The position numbers and the translations under genes were made by a program. Under the pieces are notes generated by a model, which was given only the letters and a program-made list of their open reading frames with translations, did not search any database and had not been told where the DNA came from. Shown piece by piece: positions 39,897 through 53,800 of a DNA stretch of 64,000 nucleotides; the first letter of the stretch is position 1, and the number at the start of each line of letters is the position of its first letter. The stretch comes from Tachypleus tridentatus (taxonomy: Eukaryota > Arthropoda > Merostomata > Xiphosura > Limulidae): positions 65,698,326 to 65,762,325 of the forward strand of contig NC_134830.1 in NCBI RefSeq assembly GCF_004210375.1, given 5' to 3'.

Positions 39897-40136
39897 TTGT
39901 TATACCTATACTTCAGACACATAAGAAACACCTGCTTATCAGCTGTCTCAAGAATAGGGGAAGAAGTAGAAATGACAACGTTACAGTGCCACGCACAAGA
40001 GGACATTACTTCATGGTTCCGTCACGTGACACCAGAGGGTACCACAGAATTTAAAATTATAAATAATGAAAAGTTTTTCTTCCGATTACCGTTTCACTTT
40101 GAGAGTAAAATATTAAAATATCCTATTTTAATTTAA
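39897..40136 (+). pseudogene. Possible exon fragment, immunoglobulin-like pattern
   Basis: Open plus-strand frame with RIGEEVEMTTLQCHAQEDIT and SWFRHV. The spacing of the hydrophobic-x-Cys and the Trp resembles the B and C strands of an Ig domain. There are no partner exons or clear second Cys, and the ORF is only 79 codons. It may be an exon of an unrelated gene or chance. Confidence 0.2.
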
Positions 40137-41712
40137 CAACTTTAAAATTTTATAATACATTTAACTACTTATGTCTAACAAATGCACAGTGTTTGTGTAA
40201 GTAGATGGTGATCAACTAACCTATAGAATTTCACTTTATTTACCTTTACACAGCATACATTTTACACACAATAAAGTACTAAAACAATAACTATTTAGAT
40301 GTGCTGATCAACAAACGCTTGTCACTTCGAAATATCATGCAAGAATTTAACTTTCCATCTTACTTGTTTCATCTTATACACAAGTTTCACCAGTATGGTT
40401 AAAATACATGGTTTTGCTATTCCTATACAAGTATAAGCATGAACTTTTATTGGATATAACAGTAAGATTTTTGAAAAAAATTTTAATATTACATATGTTC
40501 TCACCAACAAAGATAGACAGTGCTTCTATGGACTAACGGTGTTCTTGTTACAAAGTCTAAGTTTCTAAAAGCGGTTAGTCTTACTGTGCTTATTATGTGT
40601 GTTTTACAAAATTTGATGGTATTTCTGTAAGCAAACAGTGTTACTATACATCTCTATCACTGAATACAGATTTAGAATGTCTCAACTGATGCTTATATTT
40701 TTCATTTGTACTTTAATTGTATTACATGTGTTTTACAAATTTATATTGCGTTACTAACATTCAATAAATAATGGTAAATCATTTTACTAATGTTAATGCT
40801 GCTAGGGTAGATGGCGTTTTTAAAAACAGATGGTTCAGTATGATGATGCGCTCTCGTAAGGTGTCTCAAAATGTTATTAGGTCATCAACACTATAGTATT
40901 GGATTAATTATATATCTTACAAAGTTACAGTTACAACCATTATTTTAATGAAACAACTATCAGAGTATAGTGTATAACGTATGTCAGTTTTTCTCCTAAA
41001 TGCTGTATTATTTATTCATTACTTGAACGAGGCGAACATTATAGCTTATATATATAGAAGGAGATAGTACAGTTATATGAATTTTGAAGTGTGAATTTAG
41101 TACTCATTTAATGTGCTGATAATATATTTTTATTTGTATATTTAATTTATATAACACACGTCTTGTATTTCCTTACAATTTCTATCTGAAACCCTTATTA
41201 GTAATTCATTTCTCTAATTAATATATTGTGTGGTATCTAATCGCCCTGAAAAGAATGTTTATTTAAATATCTAGATAATATACAAATATTTCATTTTCAG
41301 CTTTTGTAATTGATTTGTTGTTGGTAAGTTTAAGAGATATGTGTAAATAGTTATGCTTAACTATTATTTTTCTTACCTTGCTGTAGATATTTTACAGATC
41401 CCTCTCTATACCTTCAATTTGATCAGAAGGAAAATTAATCAGAATAGGTTCGATAAGTAATGTTCTTATATTAGAAAAACAAATATTTATTACAATGTTG
41501 GAAATTTTGTGAAATATTAATTTTAAAATATTATTGCTATCAAAGTGAAGACATACTGATTTACCACGTCTTTGTGTGGCTAAAAGGCGAACTCTCTGCA
41601 CTCTGATAATACATATGCATTTTCTGGTGACACTATAAAACTATAACGTCAACGTCTCTACTCATTCCCTGAGACAGCCACGCAATACGGAAACTGAAAT
41701 GTAGAGGTAACT

Positions 41713-41997
41713 GTTTTGTTTGTTTGTTTGTTTCTGAATTTCGCACAAAGCTACTCGAGGGCTATCTGTGCTAGCCGTCCCAAATTTTGCAGTGTAAGAC
41801 TAGAGGGAAGGCAGCTAGTCATCACCACCCACCGCCAACTCTTGAGCTACTCTTTTACCAACGAATAGTGGGATTGACCGTAACATTATAACACCCCCAC
41901 GGCTGGGAGGGCGAGCATGTTTGGCGCGACAGGAATTCGAACCCGCGACCCTCAGATTACGAGTCGCACGCCTTTAAAAGCTTGACCATACCGGGCC
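41713..41997 (-). mobile_element. Full-length SINE, minus strand
   Basis: (tttg)n tail, body, attcgaacccgcgaccctc B-box region, head ccataccgggcc. Close to consensus, so relatively young. Confidence 0.9.
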
Positions 41998-44448
41998 TTA
42001 CATGGGTAACTTCTGAGACCCATATATTGGTAAACACTCTGTAACAGAAATATAAATCTGAGCTAACTTCAAAGAGATTTATTAAATATATGCTATCCCT
42101 GAACTCAGACTCAGGATATGTAGTTTTTTCAAACTGCATATAATTTACGTAAAATAAAATATTTGTTAAGTTTTCATAAACTACATGAATGTTTCATATT
42201 TCTATGGTTTTAAGCTTTCATTGTGTTTGGTAAGAATACGGCAAAAGCTACATTTATTTATTTTTTACGAAGTTCTTGACCGTTTATTTCGTGGAGTTTT
42301 AGACAAAATTGGAGCAACGTTGTTTAAAATTCTTTGATATTATATTTTATGATTAATTTGTACGATACGATTAATCCATTTATTATCGTGAGAAGACTTT
42401 TATGAAGCCTTTTTATACTAGAATACATTGTCAAAGTATAAAGCCATTAATGAAAATTTAGTTAGCTATTTTTGAGCTTGGATCCAACAGTTCAGAGAAG
42501 TTAAAGTTGTTTATAATAACCGCAAAGTTGATACCTTCCTCAAATAGATTTTATACGGTACTGCAGCAAACAGAAATATAAATTAGGCATATAACTTTAT
42601 ATTGGAGATTATACACCACTGCACATATGTATATTTCAAATAACCAAATTAAAAAAATAAACAAAACTTTATATTTATTCTTGATTTTATGAATAAAAGC
42701 CAATAGCAAATGATATCAGAGCATGTAGACCATATGCTGCATCCAATTTGTTCATGATTTTATTTGTATATTTAAAATATAATATCACATTTTTATATAA
42801 TGGTTCTCTCAATGTCTTCGAGAGTCTCTAAAGCTACGCTAAGTTTACGTTTACTCTGTAAAAATAAAGGTATTCTTTTGTTAAATCAAACTTGTGACAC
42901 CAGGGGACCGTTCACATTTTGAAGTTAAAAGCAAAGTCAAATTAAATACTGTTTTAAAAGAATGTATGGTAGAGTTTCAATAAAATGAAGATACTTTTAT
43001 TGAACTTTTTTCTTTATTTCTATTTTATTATAGATTATTCTCAGCTGCGATAAGCTGCCGCATTTGACTGCTCCTACAAATGGCTAATTGAATTAAATCT
43101 ATTGTATTATTACGTCACCACTCTATGTATTGAACATGTACAGAAAGCAACATTCTTCTTTTTTTGAATTGTAGGACTGGCCTTCTAAATTGGCCTTATG
43201 AATCATTCTGACCAATCTTGAAGGAGAATCAGTTATTTTGGCGTGGAAAAGAGTAGAACTGGTGAATTCTCATTCGTTGTTTTAAACATACAGAATACCA
43301 ATATACTTCATAAACTATTTAGAATTTTAATCTGTTTCATTCTGGAATAATATTTTTCTTAACTTCGCATACGTCTTCTAAAAATATATCAGTTGTGATT
43401 CTTCATTTACTTATCTGTTTACAAATTGTACTTTGGAATATCCAAAATACACATCCCTAGGATCATTTTATCGTTTGTCACCATACCTACTAGCAGACTG
43501 AATGAAACTGAATTTCAATGAATTGATCTTTATTATCGATTAGTGATCAGTAGACGTTCCTTACTCAATTAACTTCAGACTGGCTCACTAGCCGACAACT
43601 TATATAAAAAACAGTTTTTACTTGTAGAAAAGGGAAGTTCTGTCTTATTCTCTAGTCTCACTGTACTATTAACGTAGGTCAGGGACTGCAACTGCGAGAA
43701 ATGTAAACGTAAACTTCACTTTTATCTCTGATGTACACTTTACAGAAACAATGAAATCCCTTAGAATATTGCGCTCCTATTTTGAAAAATTTTACTGTCT
43801 CTCAACTGTTTATGACGTTACGTTATAGTTATTATTTCTAAGCCAAATATGTACTAGTTTCTAAGAGCATTTGCTCACTCAAAGTGTCACTTTGAACACA
43901 GCTGTTGTTTCTGTAGGTGCTTGCATAACATGTACGCGATTATCATCTACTTCGTTCCACATGATATTAAGAACCACATTAATATGCAATAAGAATAAAC
44001 ACAGAACTTATATTTTCCTGTTCATTACACATTCACTGCTACGTTGGGAAGCTTACGTTGAAAGTATATATAGTCACAAATCTTTAGTTATTGTGTTTTG
44101 AATTTTTAGTTTTTATTCTTTACAACTTGTGAAAAGATGTGTGCTTGTCTCGCTATTCTATGAATTCTCCGCATCTAATCTAACTATGTATATGACGTAT
44201 ATTTATGTTCCTTACTGTAGCTTAAGTGACTACCTCATTTCATTAACGATGCAGTAATTCATAGCATAACATTATTTTACTAAAACATTGATTGCGTGTA
44301 TGACAAACTATTATATGTTTTAGATGAAATTTAAACTAAAATAATTATTACGTTTAAACGTTAACAAATTAATCACCTATTGAGATTAATTTTGCAGTTA
44401 CGTTGTCATTTTGACTCGGATGAATATTTGGCTTCTTCGTTTTTCCAA

Positions 44449-44856
44449 ATGATGGCGTCATTTTCCGTGTCAGCAACATATGAAACTGTATCAGAATATT
44501 GTGAAATCGGCTATTCACCTTCGGGACCAAAAAAGGAAGAAACTATTCCTTCAGCAACTTATGAGAACAAGCTTAACCCATTGGAATCGAACACTTCCGA
44601 AAGAAATGTTCAAGAAACTGACATATTGAAACTTAACTCTTATACTAATTATGAAAATTCGGAAAGTTTGTATGATCAAGATGAAAACTATTTGTCTGAT
44701 CAATCACAATCATCTCCTTTTATAAGCCATGATCTTAGAAACGAACGCAAGCGCTGGATTACGAAACGTCAGGCTCTAATTTTCTCCCAAATCAGTTTCG
44801 CTTTCACCTGTCAAGCCAGTTGTAACGCTCTTATTTTCTCCTTCTTCCCTAAAGAG
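44449..44856 (+). CDS. SLC18B1-like: Copy 2 coding exon 1: cytoplasmic N-tail and TM1
   Basis: Residues 1-136. Residues 1-100 are hydrophilic with many Ser, Asn, Glu and Tyr, and contain SATYE twice. A basic stretch (RNERKRWITKRQ) precedes TM1, which ends in SFFPKE. The donor is GAG|gtaatt, phase 0. The open frame runs upstream to 44380 without an ATG, and a ttttgcag acceptor-like site at 44397 suggests that 44398-44448 is 5' UTR on the same exon. Confidence 0.85.
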
Positions 44857-47800
44857 GTAATTGTGTTTTTCTTCATTTCTACTTAAACTGATAGTAAACA
44901 ATTCAGACAACTAAATCAAAAACAAAAATGTCGCACATGATTAAAACACAAAATAGGATAAAACCAAAAATAATGTTCCATGTAACAGAAAAAGGGAAAA
45001 ATGTGCAGAAATATATTCTATACAGCAGTAATGACAAGCTACCAATTATACTTAACCTTTATCAGTAATTCTCAAGAATGCAATAAAAGTATAACTAAAG
45101 ATAAATATCAATTAGAATAGTTCATGCACCACGTTCTATTGCATGACAAATCTAGTATTTAAGCGTTATAAGTCCGTAAAATTGCTACTTTTACACCATA
45201 AAACAAAATGGTTTGTTAGATTGTTGTCGTTGTTTATTATTTTCGCGCAAATCTACACGAGATCTATTAAAGCAAGCCGTCCCTAATTAAATAATATAAG
45301 ACAAGAGGGAAGGCAGAAAATCATCACCACCCGCAACCAACTTTTGGGCGTCTTTTTATCCAATTAATAGTGGGATTGACTCATCATTTGGTCATAGCAG
45401 CTCATTGAGACAAAAGGGAGGAAAGATAACTGAACAATATAAGGAAAGAGATGACCACAGGTCGGGTTTTAAAATAATACAATGTCATTAAATACAATAA
45501 CTGTTACATACTTGTATAAAAATAATATTGAAACGCAAAACGTCCTTGTCATCAATTAATACTGCAAGACAAATTATCTAAAATAGCCGTCATTAACTTC
45601 AAAATAATAAACTAGAAGCATAACAGAAAATCAACATTGTATACTGCCACATCTTGTCTAGGATTTTTGATTTTGCTTTTTTGTCTGAATAAAAATGAAA
45701 ACACAATCCCAAATGAGACGATGCTGCTGTATAATGTTCTCGTTCTTTTAACAACCTAACAATATTATTGTGTAAATATGTACACGATTGTTTTATATTT
45801 TAAACATATTCCTTCTTCTTTGTAATTTTTCTTAGTGAAATCTGAAACATTTCATTTTTGTGGAAATTTCAATTGTTTCCTTTATTGCTCAGCTATAAAA
45901 CTACTACTCAATTATTAAATTAATGATTGGTGAGGTTGTTCCTGAGATCTGATATTTGATAATAACCAAAAACGTTTCATTTTCAGACAGAAAGAAAAAT
46001 GTAACGTCAACACAGTACGGACTTCTTTGCGGAGTGTCTTCTTTGACTAAATTTTTACTTTCTCCATTTATTTCCAAAATGGTGAGTACCATTTAAAAAA
46101 TAGAAGGTCAGTTAATTGTTTAAATTATTATTTTTGTTACTGTAGAACTCATCGAGTTAGATGGTAAACTAAGTTTTATAGCTGCAATAGATACCAATTG
46201 CAGACTATCAGGAAAAGTAGACGAGATAAAAATAATTTTTCAATAACAGTGCATGGAAAGATATAAAACATTTTTTCACAAAAACGAGAAAAAAATTAAA
46301 GTACAAACTCAATTATTTTACTTCTGTAAAATTCAGTGGATTTTAACAAAACGATTTCAAACATGTAATCAACAAATCACATGATAGCCGAAGCTGCTAT
46401 GATGTGTTTCATAATATAATTTATTTTGGATAAGTGTCCTATTGACTATGTTAAGTTTGTTAGAATGTTATTACTTTAAATAACCGAAAATTTGAATATT
46501 CAATTTAAAAGTTAATTAACTGTTAATATGAATGAACTTTATGGCACTCCTAACAGGACAGTCTTTTTTAAACAGAAATATATTTTATTATAGAAAAAGA
46601 AAATAGACAATATCATTTACAATAACGGTTAATACTAATAGTTATTACAAATTATTGTTTTCAAACAATATCGATTATTATATCCAGAAAAGAACTGAAG
46701 ATTTTATCAATAATTAATCCTAGTTCACAATGTCCAAATTAATTATGAGTTGACACTGTTGGATCTCTCAAAAGCTAGCCAGCACGGTTATCCTTACGCC
46801 GCTCATAAGCTGTCTTTTACTTACGAGATATTTAATTTCCTCGTTGAAGTAATAACATTCTAAGTAATTCACAGAAGTTGACCAGTTTACAAGGCTCTAT
46901 ATCTGTGAACGTTCCTGTCAGTTACGAGGCCAAAAGGTAACTGACAGTAGCTGTCCAATACTACCACCGTGTCTACTGTTTCTCAGCTGACTGTTTTTAT
47001 ATGAATCACACGATTTTGTATAAATTTCAAGAATGTTCGAGCGCGTTAACTTAAAACAAATATTATTGATTCTTACTCTCAAGAATCTTCTACAAAGTTC
47101 GAAAACATGAGGGACTTGCTCAATACGTAGTCATAAATATACGTCATCTCCAAGAAAATAAACTACATTGAAACAAGCGTAAGTATTAAAATAAACGTAT
47201 AACGGTGAATCCATAACTAGTTCTGTGATGGTCTCTTCTCGTTGAACATTCTCATGAAAAAAACAAATTATTTTTATGCAGAAAAACGACTATCCACCGC
47301 AATTCAACGAGAAATATTTCTTTATATCCTTATATTATTATTTAACAGTCGATTATTTTACATTTTGCACTCATTCTCTACATTCTTTCGATTCATTTTC
47401 TTCTTTCAGTAAAAGTTTGTTTATCAAGTGTAAAAATAAAGCTATATTATATTTCTTCCCCTTATTTTCAATTATTTTTCGTACATTTTGAATCACATAA
47501 TTCATTTGTTAAATGTAACTTATCTTTATCGTTTCTTTCTTTTCGCTTTCGTAAAAATACATTCATTTCTTTATTCCGATAAAGCCATTATAATTTTTGT
47601 CGTATAATTTGTAACACGATTTAACACTAATGTAGAATATTCACCTAAAATGGTTTCATAATTTGAAGTAAATATCTAGTATTTTGTTTATTTTTACAAA
47701 TAACTATGGTCAAATACATCACAAGTGGACTACAAAGACACCGTGGAGCTTAAAATTCGATATTATACAGTTGAACGCATTAATTTAGTAATTTAAGTAA

Positions 47801-50800
47801 TTTCTGTCAATTGGTTATAGAATCACGGATTTCTAACTGTTTGGTTAATAAGCTGTATATTTTCATGAAGTAAGCAAATAATAATAAGTTGTTAATAGTG
47901 AATTTCAAACAATACCAGTAAAGTAGAGAATAATCCGTACCGGATGATTATTTTCTCATAAAGAGATTTTAAACCAACTGTTTATTGGGCAGAACTGGCG
48001 GTTCTCAAACTTTTTCAGAAGACTATCTGATGATAAAAGTTTACCTTCATGAGATTTTTGTGATATTTTCTTACAACACTCTTTGCTCCAAATTACTTAA
48101 TGTTTTAAAATTTCACGCTAATGACACTTACCCAGATGCACTCTGACGCTGAAAAAATGCTCAGTTGTTATTCTAAATTATCTGACTTAGCCAATTCGGT
48201 GCCTTTGAGTGATTGTTTTTTATATCACTTCTTTATTACCTTTATTAATCGATTCGTTGAATGGTTTATTGACGCCTTATCTAAGAACATTCGTTTATCA
48301 CAAAGAATTTTCTATCACATAATTGATATATTAATGGTTACAAATGGTTAATTGCCATCTTGTAAATGTTTCTTTTAACTAAAAGTTTTTTTATTTGTAG
48401 GTGTCAAAGACCTCACCAAAATTTTTATTAATCTCGGGGTTATGTTTAAGCGGTTGTGCTACGATTTTTCTTGGGTAAGTTTATTTTTCCATTTTTCTTT
48501 TATCAAAATAACAATGAAGATAAATATAGAAAGAAGAACGACTTTTATTAACAAAACATATTTTTTCATTCGTTGAATTTCGCGTAAAACTACTCCAGAG
48601 TTATAGGTGACATATTAAAGAAAAAGAACCAGCCAATAATTCCCTCCGCCAGTTCTTTGTATACTCCCAATAATATTTGGATTGACGATCACGTTACAGT
48701 GCCTCCTCTGCCATCAGAAACGACAAAAATATTTTGTTACTTGGTTTCATCAGTTTTTAGAAAGTCCATATGGATAATTACCAACATGATGGTTATCTAA
48801 CTTCTATTATATACGATTATGAAAATGCAAATGAACAGTTCACGTACCATACGTGATCATTATGAAACTCTGTGGATAGAATGTATCACAATTGTACTTG
48901 TTTTCATAAAAAGAATGAAAATATATGCAACATATCTTTAAACTGAGCAGATAAATACGAAATTGGTTCTACACACATGTTAGTTTAAAAGGAGACTACT
49001 ATTACATGAACATGTGGTTACAGTCCTCGTGACAATTATACGAAGCTATTGTGATCAGTTTTACCAATTACAGGATCGTAGCTCAAATGTTAGAAGTGGT
49101 TATTTTAGTTAACTGCTTTTAGTCTACTCTTTTAATTGACAATTAATGACAGAGGTAGCCCACCACGTAGTTTTACACAAAAATTCTACAAAACAACAAG
49201 GAATCTCCTACGTCATACGTTTAGTGCTGCAAATTCTGCTTTTTCAAAAGTTACATTTCTTCTTTAAAACAGCAAAGTTTTATGCCAACGTAATTTAATG
49301 TTCTTTTAATATTCAGCTTCCCAACTGCTGTACGTTAAGCAACATGTCTAACGTGGTGTTTATTTTTATCATTTCGCCTCAATAAACTTGAATGCAAAAG
49401 ATTTCGTAATTAATTAGAAATGCTTTTCAGGGTATGAATTTTTGTATCTGGCTACTGTGGTAAATAATCTTTAATATTTTATGGGAAACATTCAAAAGTA
49501 TCAGATTAAATAGCTTTAAAAAAGAAAGAAACAAATATAATCAAACATATAATTTTCGAGTAGACATTCTCATGTTAGTTACTTTACTAAAATTTCAGCC
49601 ATTTGAAAAAAGTTAGTTATTGAGCAATAAAAATGTTATTTTTCGATTAAATGTCTGAGTAAGAAAAGAGTGGAAGAAAAATTGTTTTAAACCATATATA
49701 ATTGAATAAAAAATGAAAAAGAAATATACAATAATAACTCAACAATATATGAGCATCATGCACTCACCAAACCGTCTAACACTGCAACAAGCGAGATATT
49801 TTGTCATCAGTACTGCGAGGAACGTTCGAACGGTTTCGTGTTAGGGTTACATGCAAAATATATTTTATAATCCATAATTTACTACTACATTTCAGCATTC
49901 TAACAAAGACTCCACCTGGACTTACATTTCTTGGATTATCATTTATGGGAAGGATTATTCAGGCTATTGGATCAGTATCTCTAATTACTCTGGGCTATGT
50001 CTTCATTGCCAACGAATTTACTAAATATCGTTCAACAGCTCTGGTAAGAATAATTTCTTTTTAGAATCTCAAATCTATTTTTCTGAATACAATGTATTCT
50101 ATGATTAACTGCTAGTTTGAAAAATATAGCCTCAACAGTAGTATGAAAACTTATAATTTGAGATCTTGTTTGTTTAAATTCTAATTAAATTAATTTTTGA
50201 GAAAACTGATGTGAAAATATCAAGATGATGTCGGTTAATAACATGTGATAGCTTCGAAGTTACATTTCTGTTCGGGCCTGGCATGGCCAAGCGCGTTAAG
50301 GCGTGCGCTTCGTAATCTGCGGGTCGCGGGTTTGCGCCCGAATCGCACCAAACATTCTCGCCCTCCCAGCCGTGGGGGCGTTATAATGTTACGGTTAATC
50401 CTACTATTCGTTGATGAAAGAGTTGGCGGTGGGTGGTGATGACTAGCTGCCTTCCCTCTAGTCTTACACTGCTAAGTTGGAGACGGCTAGCACAGATAGC
50501 CCACGAGTAGCTTTGTGCGAAATTCCAAAAAAACAAACAAACAAAACATTTCTGTTCACAAACTAAAGTATTTCAATTTGTAATTTTTAATACATTTTAC
50601 ACTTCATTTAGAGTTTAGTAAAACTAATTTTTCTATTGATATTGGCATGGAGCCCCAAGTTTAGCGGTGTGTCTGTGTATTTATAACACTACAATCCGTA
50701 ATTCGATACCCGTTTTTAGAAAGCACACATAGACTCTTTTGTAGCTTTGTTCAAAACGTAGAAAAAAACATGTTTCATATTCACAACACTTTAAAACATG

Positions 50801-53800
50801 GATATCAAAAACAATTCACCCATTCTTACATACCAAACAAATCCGCAATACGAATGAGAGTTCTCATGCAAAATAAATATTTTTTTTTAAATGAAAAAAA
50901 TTGAAAACGATAGAGTGAATTTATTCCTTACTTTATTTTGCACAAATGAAAATTACCAACCAGTTGTAATAACGCATTGACTATTGAAGTAACGTTGAAA
51001 CAGCTGTACGTCTAGTATTCTAAAGAATACTCCTGAAGTTGTTTTGATAGAGAATATTTTACTAATTTTTGCTGAGATGTGTGGTGTTGACTATATTCCT
51101 AAATTACTGAAGGCTAGCACAGAAAGCCCTCGTTTAACTTTGCTCAAAACTCAAAACAAACCATGCAAGACAAATATATATCATATTTAACTGAGTCACG
51201 TAATCTATCACTTAAAACTGGATACTTTACTGCGTACTGGAAAACCACTGTCGTCACAGACATAACAAAATTAAACCTCGTTCACATTGTAGATCAATAA
51301 GCCTATTAAACAGCACGGAGAACTAATGGAAAAAATAGCATATTTATATTCTATTTCAAAACATATCAAGATTACACCGACGTACAAAACGTACCCAACC
51401 ACAAAAACAGAGCGCTGATCACTAAAAGTAATCGAAACAATATTACAAAATGTTATCAAGACAATTTAAACTCAGATGTCTTGCGACTTTGTTTTCAAGC
51501 AACTCGAGTACACTCATGTGTCACGATAAGGTAGTCAAGCGGTTATTTCGAACACATCACATTGGTTGCATACAAAAAAAGTTTAGACGTCTACTGACTA
51601 AGTAAAATCTTTGTTATAAATCAAGTAAAAACTGAAGTCATTAAATTCTATCATTGTTTGAAAAAAGAAACAGAAACGAAAAAATGTTATCCCCAGTAGA
51701 AGAAACACACTGATGCAGCAACTTCCAACGTTAGCAAAAACACATGATTCATGTCGCACCCACCTCGCTCCGTATTACATTTGTAATCATAAATATGTAG
51801 TATTTTAACCATCTATATTTCTTTTTTCTCGTTTCAGACTTACAGCTTTAGACACTACCTGAATAGAGTATTCAGGGTTTAACTAATGAAATTGGGGTTT
51901 ACTTGGGATATTTACGTCTTCCTTACACATTAATTTTTTTTTATAGGGAATACAGAACCCAACCAATGAACACATATGTAAGAGTGAAAGAAATCTTAAC
52001 TTATGTTTAAAATAAATACGTAGCTAGAACTAATGCAAAAAAATCTGAGGGTCGCGGTTTCGCATCCCCGTCGGGCTAAACATGCTTGCTCTTTCAGCCG
52101 CGGGGACGTTATTATGTGACGTTCAATCCCACTATTCGTTGGTAAAAGAGTAGCCCAAGAGTTGGCGGTGGTTGGTGATGACTATCTGCCTTCCATTTAG
52201 TCTTACACTGGGAAATTAGGGACGTCTAACACAAATAGCCCTCGAGTAGCTTTGTGCGAAATTTAAAAAAAAACAACTGTTACTGGCACTCGAGAATCAA
52301 AGAAACGTAACCAAATTATATATCATATTTGTATTTCGTAAGATATTGATGTTAAAAGGGATGCTCATTTTAATGTCTTAACCTAAAAATGCAACTGCAA
52401 TAATATTGGTCTCACTATTAAAGGCCACCAGTGAAATGTTATTCGGTTTGGGTGTCACTCTTGGACCTGCTATTGGAGGCGCCCTCTATGAGGTAAACAT
52501 GTTCCTAATATTACTTGTAAAAGAATTTAAGTTTCTAAGCATTTGCGACTTTTGTAAGTAGTAAATTTGGATATCACTACTTGTAAGATAATTTTCGAAC
52601 ATCACGTCTTTTTTCGAGTTATGAAATGTGGTTTTAAAATTGAACACAGATCATTTTCCCTTCAATCTAAATTATCACCAGTCAAGAATTGAAATGAAGC
52701 TCAGGTCATTCCATTAATTGAACTTTATACCATTATAAATGTATTTATTCAACCGATACTTGTATTTAACAAGTTTAAAACAATGACGTAAAATTATTCT
52801 TATGGTACTTAATAAAGTTATTAATACTGTAGAAAATAAAACGGCAAAACATGGTAGAGAAAAGTGTCCAAATCTTCCAACATTTTCACATCAATCTTTT
52901 TTAGTCATCACAGACATTACATATCAGTTCGTGCTTCGAGAATATATACTGTTGACAACTGAAGTACAGAAGGAATCGAATGCATACTTACGAAATACCA
53001 TGTTCTTGAGTAGCAGAAGAGTTATTAATAAAGTTATTAATAGCATAAATGATAAAATAATAGAACTTAGAAAAAATATTGTATGTATATGTACAAATAA
53101 GCTAGTTAATTTATTTTCAATATTAGTTATTCTGGTTTTCAGGTTGGAGGTTATATGTTACCGTTTTTCCTCATTGGAGGGATTCTCTTGTGTTTATCTG
53201 CAATCATGTTCTTCTTCTTACCAGACACAGGTGATAAAAATTAAGCTTCGCTGTCAACTTAAATTTTATTATAATTGACTCATTTATGCCACACTTCTCG
53301 GTTATGAGATTCTAAATTGTTGTTGTTTGACTGAGTTAATACATAAACAGGTTTGTAAAACAAACTTAATCATATTTATAAGTTGCTTAGAACCACTTTC
53401 ATTTTATTGATAAGATTTAAAAATTCTCTGTTAACAATATGTTATTTCACAGTATTTTATTATCAACGTAGTCAGTTACACTGCATTTTATGTTCTTCTT
53501 ATGTTGAAACAGAATATTCTACTCAAGACAACAAAGGTGAAGTTTTAAAGATTTTTCTGAACCCTTCTTTTATTGTGGCAATGATAAATGTCTCAACAGC
53601 CTTCGTTATCCTGGGTTTTAATAACGCTACCTTGGAGCCTCACATCAGACAGGTACGTTAAATTCAGTTGTTTCTTTGTGTTCCATAAAATCCTCAGTAT
53701 CGTAGTGGAGACATCATACTGAAAACATCAAACAGTCAAGTCGTATTATAAAATCGGTTTACATTAACGTCAATTAGATTTTATTTTTTCCGTCGTAATT

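Larger units (their letters stand above)
36700..44397. other. Single-copy AT-rich interval left of gene copy 2
   Basis: Apart from the SINEs at 38633 and 41713 and the weak frame at 39897, no exon-like sequence was recognised. 37040-37440 holds short imperfect repeats of the type cttaacaatatctacatg.ctgtta. The promoter of copy 2 should lie within the right part; no TATA or initiator could be assigned in such AT-rich DNA. Confidence 0.4.

Noticed and set aside
41713-41997. tRNA-like segments with B boxes, here and in other SINE heads
   Set aside because: They are the heads of SINEs, joined to the shared body and A-rich tail, with altered acceptor stem and anticodon arm. Not tRNA genes.
48121-48351. 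76-codon plus-strand frame in copy 2 intron 2
   Set aside because: The orthologous stretch in copy 1 (3360-3600) has several stops, and there are no splice sites or family match.
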